This document shows, in pieces, positions 8,076 through 16,988 of a DNA stretch of 64,000 nt (positions are counted from its first letter, which is position 1; each line of letters starts with the position of its first letter). Under the pieces are notes generated by a model. It was not told the origin of the DNA, searched no databases, and saw only the letters and a list, made by a program, of their open reading frames with translations. The stretch is from Lachnospiraceae bacterium UBA4631 (GTDB taxonomy: Bacteria; Bacillota; Clostridia; Lachnospirales; Lachnospiraceae): assembly GCA_002406015.1 (NCBI GenBank), contig DHMX01000014.1, positions 62,001 through 126,000 of the forward strand, given 5' to 3'. Made by a program: the position numbers and the translations under genes.

Positions 8076-10826
8076 ATGAAGCAGATACTCAAAAAATATT
8101 ATGTGTATATCGTGTCCAGCGTAATCATAACGGCTGTAATATTAATAGTGTTAGGAATGAAGCACTTCTGGCCGTTTGGAGATGCTACGCTGTTAAGTGG
8201 GGATTTCGGCTTGGAGAGCTGGCCGTTTTTAATGGAATTAAAGCGGAAGCTGGCATCGGGAGATTCTTTAATCTATACATGGGATGCCGGATTCGGAACG
8301 AATTATTTTGGAATTGTGACCGGTATTTTAAATCCTATGACACTGATTTATCTGTGTCTGCCGATAGGGGCAATTATGCCGGCAAGTACCATTATGTTTA
8401 TTGGATTGGAGCTTGCTATTAACTGGGCAATGCTATATTATCTGACGCACCGCCCATATCGGCATTTAGAGCAAAATCAGATTGCCAATATGCTGTTTTC
8501 TATGGCATATACAATGAGTATGTATATGGTATCGAATATCAATAACTGGCATATGATGGTGAGTGCAATATTATTTCCGTTGATTCTGTTGGGACTTGAA
8601 CGGTTTGTAAAGAATCAGGATTGGAAATTATACTATATCACCCTGACCCTTGCATTTCTGAGCGGATATTACATGACCTGTCTGTTCTGCTTCTTTATTA
8701 TCTTATATTATCTGACCTTGGAATTTGAAAGCTTCCGGGTGTTCTGCAGAAAATCATGGAAAATATTCCTGTTATCGGTAGCAGCGGTACTGACAAATGC
8801 ACTTGTCATGCTTCCGGGCTTTGCTCAGATGCTGCAGCAGAACTATACAATCAGTGAATATAAATCAAATACGTGGTTTGTATCATACTTTGATATATTC
8901 AAGAACTTCCTGGCATTTAATTGTGCAATCGACCGGGGAAGCAGCTATGATAGCTATGGTGAGGTAAATCTTTATATTGGTTTGCTAATGGTGATGCTCT
9001 TATCCCTATATTTCTTTAATCGGAAGATACCTAAATGGACACGATTAAGAAAACTGGCGGTTTTGGTAATATACATACTGGCATTTAACTTAAATGGTTT
9101 GAATTATGTGATGCACATGTTCCATTATCCTTCTTGGTTTCCAAACCGATTCTCTATCTTCTTTATGTTGTTCTGTATCATTCTTGGGTATGAAGAATGG
9201 TGCTGCATAAAAGAAGAGGAATATACAAAGCCGGCAATCTGGCAGGTAGTGGTTGTAGGTGTAGGCTGGACGCTGCTGACGATAGCATGTTTTGCATTTG
9301 CAAAGGACATTGAATATCAGTTCACATATTACTATAGCATGATGATATTTTTATTCTACATGGTTGGTATTATGTTCTTTCCGTATGGCAAGCAGAAGTT
9401 GGCACGCGTTTTGTCAATGGTCGGCGTGTTAGAGTTGTGTCTGTGTTTCGGATATGCCATGATTTACAGAGATACATCCACGAAAATGAGATATGTAAAG
9501 GATGCAGCCGCACAGGAGGAGCAATTTGTAAAGCAATTGGAGCTGGAGGAGGCGCATGGCTTTTCCAGAATGACCGATTACGGAGATATTGTTGCAACGA
9601 ATCAGGGGTTGCTGCTGGGGTATAAAGGAACCTCCGTATTTACCAGTACAATTAGTAATGCCAGTGCATTTTTGCAATGCATTGGAATCTATGCAGGTAC
9701 GAATGTGTATTATGCACAGTATTTAAATCCGATTCAAATGGCATTGTTCAATATACAATATGTATATGTGAATCATGGAATCGGAGATTACGCTTTATCG
9801 GATAGCCTGTATCCGGCAAAGGTGGATTTAATGCATGATTATACAGAATATGCCGGACAGGATGACCTTGCGGTGTATGAGTCTCCAAAGGTTCTGGCAC
9901 TTGGATATATGGTTTCCCCAAATGCAAAGGATGCATTTTCAGATAATGTTGTGCAGTATAATCTGGAACATACATCCGTAAAAGAGAATATTAATACATG
10001 GGTAGAAGCCATGAGCGGAGTTCCGGATGTAATGGAGGATGCAGATTCGAAATTAGAGTTAGAAGCAGCAATGGCAAATAATTGTGAAATGATTGTAAAG
10101 GATAATACATTTTTCGTGAAGAGTGCATTTACGGATGAGGAGCTTGCGACAGTTCAGTTAAGCCGGGATGAGATTATAACGGGTGGAGCCGAATATGATG
10201 AGACTGCAAGCAGTGCAATTCGATTTGACTTTACAGCAAAAGAAGCAGGGGAATATTTTATTCAGATTGGAAAGCAGATGACGACCACCGGTTATCTGAA
10301 TGCCGGAGATGTGACGAATATTTATTACGAACTGGAAGACCAATTGCTGGATGCCGCCGAAGGTGTACATGGGGAGTTTCAGGTGTACCGGATTCAGGAG
10401 GAACAGTGGCAGCAGGCATATGACAAGCTGGCACAGCACCAGTTGGAGGTTACGGATTATACCAGTACAAGCATAGAGGGAACGATAACAGTAGGTGAGG
10501 ATAATCTGTTTTTTACCAGTATTCCATATGATGAGAACTGGCACTTATATGTAGACGGTGTGGAAACAGAGACAACACCGCTTTGGTCAGGTGCTTTTTT
10601 GGCGGCACAGATACCGGAAGGAGAGCATACGATTCGGCTGGAATATCATCAATCAGGGCTGGCAGCCGGATTGATAATTACCTGTGCAGCCTTGCTTGGA
10701 ATGCTTGCGATGATGGTGATGGAAAGAAAAAAGCGTAAAAGCTACTTTTTAGAAACGACGATAGAGAAGGCGGTAACAGAGCTTCATATTCAGGAAAGAA
10801 GGAATGATACGGATGATAAGCTTTAA
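8076..10826 (+). CDS. YfhO-family multi-pass membrane glycosyltransferase (GT-C type)
   Basis: This 916-residue membrane protein starts at the ATG after GTAGGAGATTATAGG. A longer reading from 7974 would overlap mtaB and has no ribosome binding site. It has about a dozen hydrophobic helices in the first ~520 residues. The first extracytoplasmic loop carries an acidic motif (LLSGDFGLESWPF) typical of GT-C enzymes. A ~330-residue extracytoplasmic domain and a C-terminal helix (~870-890) follow. B. subtilis YfhO works with the GT2 enzyme CsbB in lipoteichoic-acid glycosylation. A matching GT2 (16017) and flippase candidates (11957, 12313) are in the same operon. Inferred role: transfer of a polyprenyl-phosphate-linked sugar to a surface polymer. 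Acceptor and sugar are unknown. Confidence 0.88.
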   Translation: MKQILKKYYVYIVSSVIITAVILIVLGMKHFWPFGDATLLSGDFGLESWPFLMELKRKLASGDSLIYTWDAGFGTNYFGIVTGILNPMTLIYLCLPIGAIMPASTIMFIGLELAINWAMLYYLTHRPYRHLEQNQIANMLFSMAYTMSMYMVSNINNWHMMVSAILFPLILLGLERFVKNQDWKLYYITLTLAFLSGYYMTCLFCFFIILYYLTLEFESFRVFCRKSWKIFLLSVAAVLTNALVMLPGFAQMLQQNYTISEYKSNTWFVSYFDIFKNFLAFNCAIDRGSSYDSYGEVNLYIGLLMVMLLSLYFFNRKIPKWTRLRKLAVLVIYILAFNLNGLNYVMHMFHYPSWFPNRFSIFFMLFCIILGYEEWCCIKEEEYTKPAIWQVVVVGVGWTLLTIACFAFAKDIEYQFTYYYSMMIFLFYMVGIMFFPYGKQKLARVLSMVGVLELCLCFGYAMIYRDTSTKMRYVKDAAAQEEQFVKQLELEEAHGFSRMTDYGDIVATNQGLLLGYKGTSVFTSTISNASAFLQCIGIYAGTNVYYAQYLNPIQMALFNIQYVYVNHGIGDYALSDSLYPAKVDLMHDYTEYAGQDDLAVYESPKVLALGYMVSPNAKDAFSDNVVQYNLEHTSVKENINTWVEAMSGVPDVMEDADSKLELEAAMANNCEMIVKDNTFFVKSAFTDEELATVQLSRDEIITGGAEYDETASSAIRFDFTAKEAGEYFIQIGKQMTTTGYLNAGDVTNIYYELEDQLLDAAEGVHGEFQVYRIQEEQWQQAYDKLAQHQLEVTDYTSTSIEGTITVGEDNLFFTSIPYDENWHLYVDGVETETTPLWSGAFLAAQIPEGEHTIRLEYHQSGLAAGLIITCAALLGMLAMMVMERKKRKSYFLETTIEKAVTELHIQERRNDTDDKL

Positions 10827-11940
10827 TGAACCCCCATTTGTGGGAACAGAATATCAGTATATCCGGCAAGCGGTGGAAAATCGAAGAATTTGCGGTGACG
10901 GAGAATTTAACAAACGCTGTAATGCATGGCTGGAGCAGTATGCAGGTTCTGCCAAAGCATTATTGACCACCTCCTGCACACATGCATTGGAAATGGCGGC
11001 TATGCTATGCGATATACAGCCGGGGGATGAGGTGATTATGCCATCCTTTACCTTTGTTTCTACAGCAGATGCATTTGTATTGCGGGGAGCAAAGATTGTG
11101 TTTGTAGATATACGTCCGGATACCATGAATATAGACGAACAGTTGATTGAAGATGCAATTACCGATAAAACGAAGGCAATTGTTCCGGTTCACTATGCCG
11201 GTGTCGGCTGTGAGATGGATACGATTCTGGATATTGCCAAGCGGCATCATATAAGAATGGTGGAGGATGCTGCACAGGGAATGATGGCAACCTACAAGGG
11301 AAAGATATTAGGAACCTTCGGTGATTTTGGCTGCTATAGCTTCCATGAAACAAAGAATTATTCAATGGGGGAAGGTGGAGCCTTGTTAATTCAGCAGCCT
11401 GAGGATGTAGAGCTGGCAGAAATTATCCGGGAAAAGGGAACCGACCGGACAAAGTTCTTCCGTGGACAGGTTGATAAATATACATGGGTAGAAGCCGGTT
11501 CGTCTTATCTGCCGAGTGAATTAAATGCAGCCTATTTATGGGCACAGTTGGAGCAGGCAGATGCAATTAACGAGTATCGATTGCGGGCATGGAATACCTA
11601 CTGGGATGCTTTTCAGGATTTACGGCAAAAAGGTGTGGTAGAGCTTCCTTATATTCCGGAGGAGTGTAAGCATAATGCACATATGTTTTACCTGAAGGTT
11701 CAGAATCTGGAGGAACGAACCCGGTTATTGGCATATTTAAAGGAACATGGTATCTGTGCGGTATTTCATTATGTACCGCTGCATACTTCGGCAGCCGGTA
11801 TACGGTTCGGCAGCTTTCATGGGGAAGACCGGTATACGACAAAGGAGAGTGAACGGTTGCTTCGTCTGCCAATGTTTTACGGTTTGTCGGCAGAACAGCA
11901 GGAAATCGTAATTCAGGCAGTACATAGCTTCTTTCAATAG
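10804..11940 (+). CDS. Sugar-nucleotide aminotransferase, WecE/RffA-like (DegT/DnrJ/EryC1/StrS family)
   Basis: This 378-residue PLP aminotransferase has the strings TTSCTHALEMAAMLCDI, PGDEVIMPSFTFVSTADA, VHYAGVGCEMD and VEDAAQG, close to WecE (dTDP-4-dehydro-6-deoxyglucose transaminase). The PLP lysine is Lys184 in FHETKNYS. It overlaps the yfhO-like 3' end by 23 bp. A second in-frame ATG at 10813 is possible. It probably makes a 4-amino-4,6-dideoxyhexose on dTDP. No rmlA or rmlB is present nearby, so the 4-keto-sugar precursor must come from elsewhere in the genome. Confidence 0.9.
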   Translation: MIRMISFNEPPFVGTEYQYIRQAVENRRICGDGEFNKRCNAWLEQYAGSAKALLTTSCTHALEMAAMLCDIQPGDEVIMPSFTFVSTADAFVLRGAKIVFVDIRPDTMNIDEQLIEDAITDKTKAIVPVHYAGVGCEMDTILDIAKRHHIRMVEDAAQGMMATYKGKILGTFGDFGCYSFHETKNYSMGEGGALLIQQPEDVELAEIIREKGTDRTKFFRGQVDKYTWVEAGSSYLPSELNAAYLWAQLEQADAINEYRLRAWNTYWDAFQDLRQKGVVELPYIPEECKHNAHMFYLKVQNLEERTRLLAYLKEHGICAVFHYVPLHTSAAGIRFGSFHGEDRYTTKESERLLRLPMFYGLSAEQQEIVIQAVHSFFQ

Positions 11941-11956
11941 CAGATAAGGGGTAATT

Positions 11957-12316
11957 ATGGCAAAGGACAGAATAAAATCCTATATACTACTGCACATAGT
12001 ATTATTGTTGTATTCTATGGGCGGCATATGCTCGAAGCTGGCAGCCGGACAGTCGTTTTTATCGTTAAAATTTATTCTGTTTTACGGAATTTTGTTGCTG
12101 AACCTTGCAGTATATGCACTTTTGTGGCAGCAGATATTAAAACGTCTGCCGCTGGTAACTGCGTATGCAAATAAAGCAATTACCGTTATCTGGGGAATGC
12201 TGTGGGGATATTTGTTTTTTCAGGAACAGATTCGTGTGCAGCAGATAATTGGCGGATTAATTATTATTGCAGGTGTTTATTTTGTAGTAACTGATAAGGA
12301 GGAGACTCCGGCATGA
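11957..12316 (+). CDS. Four-helix EamA/SMR-type transporter subunit (ArnE/ArnF-like), first of a pair
   Basis: The 119-residue protein is almost entirely hydrophobic, with four predicted membrane helices. It contains the EamA/SMR pattern KAITVIWGMLWGYLFFQEQ and ends IIGGLIIIAGVYFVV. Short EamA proteins of this type, found in pairs, flip undecaprenyl-phosphate-aminoarabinose (ArnE/ArnF). A polyprenyl-phosphate sugar synthase and a GT-C enzyme in the same operon favour a lipid-linked sugar flippase over drug efflux. Its 3' end overlaps the next gene by 4 bp (ATGA), which suggests a heterodimer. Substrate unknown. Confidence 0.8.
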   Translation: MAKDRIKSYILLHIVLLLYSMGGICSKLAAGQSFLSLKFILFYGILLLNLAVYALLWQQILKRLPLVTAYANKAITVIWGMLWGYLFFQEQIRVQQIIGGLIIIAGVYFVVTDKEETPA

Positions 12317-12645
12317 AGTATATAGTTTTATTTTTGTTTTCAGTATTTATATCCTCGGTGTCACAGATTCTCCTTAAGAGCAGTGCAAAGCAGCAGCATG
12401 AGAAATCGTGGAAGGATTATCTGAACTGGAAGGTAATTGTGGCATACGGTATATTTTTTCTTTCCAGCTTATTGACGGTATTTGCCTATCGGTATGTTCC
12501 GTTATCCATGGGACCGATTTTGGAAGCAAGCGGATATTTTTTTGTTGCGGTGCTTGGGTATTTTATATTGAAGGAACGAATCGGAAAGCGGAAATGGCTG
12601 GGGCTTTCCCTGATATTGGCAGGTATTGTAGTAGCATATCTATAG
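12313..12645 (+). CDS. Four-helix EamA/SMR-type transporter subunit, second of a pair
   Basis: This 110-residue, four-helix membrane protein has the sequence pattern PLSMGPILEASGYFFVA followed by GYFILKERIGKRKWLGLSLI, matching EamA/SMR proteins such as ArnE/ArnF. An AAGGAGGAG ribosome binding site lies inside the preceding gene, and the two overlap by ATGA. Tight coupling suggests a 1:1 heterodimer. By context it is a lipid-linked sugar flippase subunit, not demonstrated by sequence alone. Confidence 0.8.
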   Translation: MKYIVLFLFSVFISSVSQILLKSSAKQQHEKSWKDYLNWKVIVAYGIFFLSSLLTVFAYRYVPLSMGPILEASGYFFVAVLGYFILKERIGKRKWLGLSLILAGIVVAYL

Positions 12646-12658
12646 AGGAGGTATTTGT

Positions 12659-13837
12659 GTGGGTAAGAGAATATTGATTACCGGTGGCAGTCATGCAGAG
12701 CTTCCGTTAATAGAAGCTGCACAGGCAAGAGGTGATTATGTAATTACGACAGGAAATGATATTCATGGGCTTGGACATCAGAAAGCCGATGAATATGTTC
12801 CGGGGGATTATTCGGATAAAGAATATGTATACCAATTGGCAAAGGAAAAGCAGGTCGATGCGATTGTGTCGGGGTGTAATGATTTTGCGTATCTTTCTAC
12901 CGCATATGCGGCTAAGAAGCTTGGATTTTCGGGACATGACAGCTATGAAACAGCTCTTATTATACATCACAAGGATATGTTTCGTGCGTGTACAAAGCGG
13001 CTTGGGATTCCTACACCGAAAAATCAAAGGTGTTTAAGCTGGGAGGATGCGGAAGCGGCGTGCAGACAGCTTTCGTTTCCTGTATTGGTGAAGCCGGTAG
13101 ATTTAACCGGTGGAAAGGGAGTAAAGGTCTGTCATTCCGTTGCTGAAGTGAAAGACGCATATGCCTCTGCCGGTGCTGTTACCAGAGAGACAGTGATTGT
13201 AATAGAAGAATATATACAAGGCACGAATCATGGAGCATCGGTGCTGATTAAAAATCAGAAGGTAGTATTTGGATTTGTAGACAATGAACAATATTATCAT
13301 AATCCGTATCTGGTATCCGGAGCCTGTTATCCATCGGATGTATCCGAGAATACGATTCAGACCTTATATCGTGATATAGAGAAGGTTGCTTGTGAATGTC
13401 AGTTAGTGGATGGTTTGTTTCATGTTCAGTTTATTGTGCAGAAGGATGGAACACCGGTTATGATTGACCCTTGCAGACGGGCACCGGGAGATTTGTATAT
13501 ACAATTGGTAAAGTATGCAACCGGGGTGGATTATCCGCTTGCAATCTTGCGTGCGGAATGCGGAGAACCTCTGGCAGACAGCTATGTATACAAGCCGGCA
13601 AATATTGCAAGAGAATGCCTGATGGCAGATAAGAATGGAATTGTGACCGGGCTTCAAATCAAACCGGAGTTAAAAAGCGGAGTTATAGACCAATGCATAT
13701 GGGGAAGTGTTGGGGATACAGTAGAGGATTATATGAAGTATAAGGCAGGAATTTTATTTATTCAGGAGCCGGATGTAAAGAGTCTGTATGAGAAGGTACA
13801 GAGCTTTCACGAATTGGCAGTTGTTCAGGTACAATAG
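12659..13837 (+). CDS. ATP-grasp domain protein (carboxylate-amine ligase type)
   Basis: This 392-residue protein starts at GTG behind GAGGAGG with 7-nt spacing. An N-terminal Rossmann-like preATP-grasp domain (RILITGGSHAELPLI) is followed by an ATP-grasp fold with the nucleotide-binding loop FPVLVKPVDLTGGKGVKV (~140-160) and the metal-binding region MIDPCRRAPGD (~267-277). Organisation is closest to PurK/PurT-like enzymes. These ligate a carboxylate to an amine or phosphate group through an acyl phosphate. Beside a sugar aminotransferase, a plausible but unproven role is N-acylation of the amino sugar with a small acid. Confidence 0.85.
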   Translation: MGKRILITGGSHAELPLIEAAQARGDYVITTGNDIHGLGHQKADEYVPGDYSDKEYVYQLAKEKQVDAIVSGCNDFAYLSTAYAAKKLGFSGHDSYETALIIHHKDMFRACTKRLGIPTPKNQRCLSWEDAEAACRQLSFPVLVKPVDLTGGKGVKVCHSVAEVKDAYASAGAVTRETVIVIEEYIQGTNHGASVLIKNQKVVFGFVDNEQYYHNPYLVSGACYPSDVSENTIQTLYRDIEKVACECQLVDGLFHVQFIVQKDGTPVMIDPCRRAPGDLYIQLVKYATGVDYPLAILRAECGEPLADSYVYKPANIARECLMADKNGIVTGLQIKPELKSGVIDQCIWGSVGDTVEDYMKYKAGILFIQEPDVKSLYEKVQSFHELAVVQVQ

Positions 13838-13848
13838 GGGGAAAGAAA

Positions 13849-15030
13849 ATGGAGAAGATTATTGTTACAATCGGAATGGCGGGTGCAGGCCGGGCAACCG
13901 AGCTGCATATGGAAGCCTATAGCAGAGTGAAGGATATAGAACCACGCTATAAGTCAATTCTGGCGAGAAATCCGAAGCATGCGAAGGCAGGAAAGGAACG
14001 ATACGGATATGAACAGACGGTAAGCTCGTTTGAAGAAATGTTAGAGGATGACGAGATTCAGGTCATTGATATATGTACCCCGCCATATATGCATGAGGAA
14101 ATGATTGTACAGGCGTTACAGGCAGGAAAGCATGTGATTTGTGAAAAGCCGCTTGCCGGCTATTTTGGACAAAGCGGAGATTTGGAGCCTATCGGAACGC
14201 AGGTTCCGAAGCGGCGGATGTATGAGTCACTGATGGAGTCAATGGAGCATATCAAGTCGGTGGTAGAGTCCTCGAATCGAAAGTTCATGTATGCGGAGAA
14301 CTTTATTTATGCACCTGCAATTCAAAAAATGGCAGAGGTGATTGCAAAGAAGAAGAGCCGGATTCTTTGCTTAAAAGGCGAAGAAAGCTTAAAAGGCTCC
14401 AGCTCACCCGTTGCGGGGGAATGGAATAAAACCGGGGGCGGTACATTTACAAGAACCGGAAGCCATCCGTTATCTGCAATTCTCTGGTTAAAACAGGTGG
14501 AAGCACAGGCGAGAGGCGTTGAAATCTATCCCGAAAGTGTAATAGCGGATATGGGGTATATTACAAATACCCTGAGTGAGTATGAGCATCGTCATATTGC
14601 AGCAAGACCGATGGATGTGGAGGATTTCGGAACGGCTGTAATTACATTTTCAGATAAAACCAAGGCAATTATCATGGCAACCGATACACTTCTTGGAGGA
14701 AGCCGGAATTATGTCGAGGCATATTGTAATGATACGGCAATGAAGTGTAATCTGACCTTGAATAATCTGATGAGCACCTATTTTCTGGATGAGGAGCGGT
14801 TGGATGATGTATATATATCCGAAATGCTGCCAAGCAAGACCGGATGGAATCATCCGTTTGTATTGGATGAAATTATCCGTGGATATTCCGCAGAAATGCA
14901 GGATTTCATGGAGGCGGTTGCCTATGACAGAACACCGGTTTCAGACTTTCGGTTAGCGTATGAAACTGCCAGAATGACATATGCGGCATATACCTCCGCA
15001 GAAGAAGGCAGACGGATAGAACTAAGATAA
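13849..15030 (+). CDS. Gfo/Idh/MocA-family oxidoreductase
   Basis: This 393-residue NAD(P)-dependent enzyme has an N-terminal Rossmann fold (TIGMAGAGRATELHMEAY) and the family EKP motif in HVICEKPLAG (~100). The C-terminal α/β substrate domain contains NKTGGGTFTRTGSHPL, with the His typical of this family (~206). An insertion at ~107-125 after the EKP motif (GQSGDLEPIG) is unusual. Relatives act on sugars, cyclitols or nucleotide sugars. Its place between the ATP-grasp and aldolase genes suggests it reduces or oxidises the tailoring group or the sugar. Exact substrate unknown. Confidence 0.85.
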   Translation: MEKIIVTIGMAGAGRATELHMEAYSRVKDIEPRYKSILARNPKHAKAGKERYGYEQTVSSFEEMLEDDEIQVIDICTPPYMHEEMIVQALQAGKHVICEKPLAGYFGQSGDLEPIGTQVPKRRMYESLMESMEHIKSVVESSNRKFMYAENFIYAPAIQKMAEVIAKKKSRILCLKGEESLKGSSSPVAGEWNKTGGGTFTRTGSHPLSAILWLKQVEAQARGVEIYPESVIADMGYITNTLSEYEHRHIAARPMDVEDFGTAVITFSDKTKAIIMATDTLLGGSRNYVEAYCNDTAMKCNLTLNNLMSTYFLDEERLDDVYISEMLPSKTGWNHPFVLDEIIRGYSAEMQDFMEAVAYDRTPVSDFRLAYETARMTYAAYTSAEEGRRIELR

Positions 15031-15049
15031 AAGACAGAAGAGGAATGAT

Positions 15050-16015
15050 ATGGGTACGGACAACAGACGGAACAACAGAATAATGGATGTAACCCTTCGG
15101 GACGGGGGTCTGGTAAATGACTTCCGGTTTACAGATGACTTTGTTTCTGCGTTGTACGAGGCAGACTGTGCAGCAGGAGTCGATATGATTGAATTTGGCT
15201 ATAAGGCATCCAAGCGTTTGTTTTCACCGGAGCAATACGGAGAATGGAAGTTCTGTGAGGAGCAGTCCATAGAGAGAATCCTGAATAAGACCGGGAAAAA
15301 AGAAATTAAGATTTCTGTAATGGCAGATGTCGGACGAACCGATTACAGACAGGATATTACAGATAAACAAAGCAGTGTAATTGATATAGTCCGGGTTGCT
15401 GCTTATAGCAGGGAAATCATGGAAGCTCTTTCCATGATTGAATATATAAAGGCAAAAGGATATTATGTAACGTGTAACATTATGGCATTATCAACGGATT
15501 CGGATGAAACGATACGGCGGTGTCTGGAGCTTCTTGGACAAAGCCCGGTGGATGGTATCTATATTGTAGACAGCTATGGGGCCTTTTATCCGGATGCAAT
15601 CCGAAGCCATACGGAGCTGTTTATGGAATATGCAGATAAATACGGGAAGGAAATCGGCATACATGCACATAACAATCAACAACTGGCATTTGCAAATACG
15701 ATAACTGCATATGAAGGCGGTGCAAGTCTTTTGGATGCCTCTATGAGTGGAATGGGGCGGGGTGCAGGAAATTGCAGGATGGAATTATTGCTTGCATACC
15801 TAAAGAATGAGCATCGAAGGATAGAGCCGGTATTACAATTTGTGTCTGAATATATGGAACCGCTGCGGCAGTCCGGCGTTATATGGGGCTATGATACGCC
15901 GTATCTGATTAGCGGAATGTTAAATCAGCATCCCAGAACCGCAATTGCAATGACACAGGAGCAAAATCAGAACTATGTAGAATACTATCATCAATTGACA
16001 GGAGGGAATGAGTGA
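15050..16015 (+). CDS. DRE-TIM metallolyase, 4-hydroxy-2-oxovalerate-aldolase/HMG-CoA-lyase-like
   Basis: This 321-residue TIM-barrel enzyme has the DRE-TIM N-terminal motif VTLRDGGLVNDF (Arg-Asp pair) and metal-binding HxH in IGIHAHNNQQ (~205). The GMGRGAGNCRMELLL segment near 235 resembles 4-hydroxy-2-oxovalerate aldolases. TLRDGG rather than TLRDGEQ argues against isopropylmalate or homocitrate synthase. Such enzymes make or break a C-C bond with pyruvate or an acyl group. In a polysaccharide cluster it may build a small acid or a branched sugar; this is inferred. It ends 1 bp before the GT2 start. Confidence 0.82.
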   Translation: MGTDNRRNNRIMDVTLRDGGLVNDFRFTDDFVSALYEADCAAGVDMIEFGYKASKRLFSPEQYGEWKFCEEQSIERILNKTGKKEIKISVMADVGRTDYRQDITDKQSSVIDIVRVAAYSREIMEALSMIEYIKAKGYYVTCNIMALSTDSDETIRRCLELLGQSPVDGIYIVDSYGAFYPDAIRSHTELFMEYADKYGKEIGIHAHNNQQLAFANTITAYEGGASLLDASMSGMGRGAGNCRMELLLAYLKNEHRRIEPVLQFVSEYMEPLRQSGVIWGYDTPYLISGMLNQHPRTAIAMTQEQNQNYVEYYHQLTGGNE

Positions 16016-16016
16016 T

Positions 16017-16988
16017 ATGAAAAAAATAACATTTGTAATTCCCTGCTATCGTTCAGAGCATACGTTAGAGAATGTTGTCAGGGAATTAAAGGAACGATTA
16101 AAGGAACGAGAAGACGCATACGATTATGAAATCATTCTGGTAAATGATGCATCTCCGGATGGCGTATGGCGGGTGATTCAAAAGCTGTGCAAGGAGGATA
16201 CGGCAATTACCGGTATATCCTTTGCCCGGAACTTCGGTCAGCATGCGGCACTGCTTGCCGGCTATGCAAAGGCAACCGGAGATTACGTGTTTTCTCTGGA
16301 TGATGACGGTCAGGCACCGTTAGAAGCTATTTATGACATGATAGACAAGTTGGAGGAAGGCTACGATGTTGTATATGGAAAATATCCGGATGTAAAGCAA
16401 AGTGGTTTTCGCAGACTTGGCAGCTACATGAATGATAAAATGTCGGAAATCTTATTAGGAAAACCAAAGCATATAGAGGGAAACAGCTTCTCTGTAATGC
16501 GGGCGTTTATTACGAAGGAAATCATACGATATAAGAATGCCTATCCCTATATTGGAGGGCTTGTATTTCGGGCAACCAAGAATATTGCCAATGTAACCGT
16601 AAATCAGCGGGAACGCCAAAGCGGTACATCCGGCTATACATTCAAAAAATTGATTTCTCTGTGGATGAATGGATTTACGGCATTTTCAATAAAACCGTTA
16701 CAGATGGTTACCTTTTTTGGAAGTGTGGTTGCGTGCCTTGGTTTTCTCTATATGATAGCAATATTAATCAGAAGGATTCTGGAACCGCAGATATTATTAG
16801 GCTGGAGTTCCATTATGGCAGTACTTTTAATTCTGGGTGGTGTAATTTTAGTTGCACTGGGAATGATTGGAGAATATATTGGAAGAATCTATATAAGCAT
16901 CAATGATGCACCGCAATATGTAATACGAGAAGAAATAATCGGAACGAGGGAGGAAGAACATGATTCAGGAAAAGCTTGTGACAAATGA
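16017..16988 (+). CDS. Polyprenyl-phosphate glycosyltransferase, GT2 family (ArnC/GtrB/CsbB-like)
   Basis: The 323-residue enzyme has a cytoplasmic GT-A domain (VIPCYRSE, VNDASPDG, SFARNFGQHAALLAGY, and the catalytic/metal motif SLDDDGQAP near 95) and two C-terminal membrane helices (~225-300). This architecture is that of DPM1/ArnC/GtrB enzymes, which load a sugar onto undecaprenyl phosphate. The start is set at 16017 because AGGAGGG (16000-16006) is 10 nt away; an ATG at 16008 is only 1 nt from it. The FkbM gene overlaps its end by 29 bp. It is the likely partner of the YfhO-like and EamA proteins. Confidence 0.92.
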   Translation: MKKITFVIPCYRSEHTLENVVRELKERLKEREDAYDYEIILVNDASPDGVWRVIQKLCKEDTAITGISFARNFGQHAALLAGYAKATGDYVFSLDDDGQAPLEAIYDMIDKLEEGYDVVYGKYPDVKQSGFRRLGSYMNDKMSEILLGKPKHIEGNSFSVMRAFITKEIIRYKNAYPYIGGLVFRATKNIANVTVNQRERQSGTSGYTFKKLISLWMNGFTAFSIKPLQMVTFFGSVVACLGFLYMIAILIRRILEPQILLGWSSIMAVLLILGGVILVALGMIGEYIGRIYISINDAPQYVIREEIIGTREEEHDSGKACDK

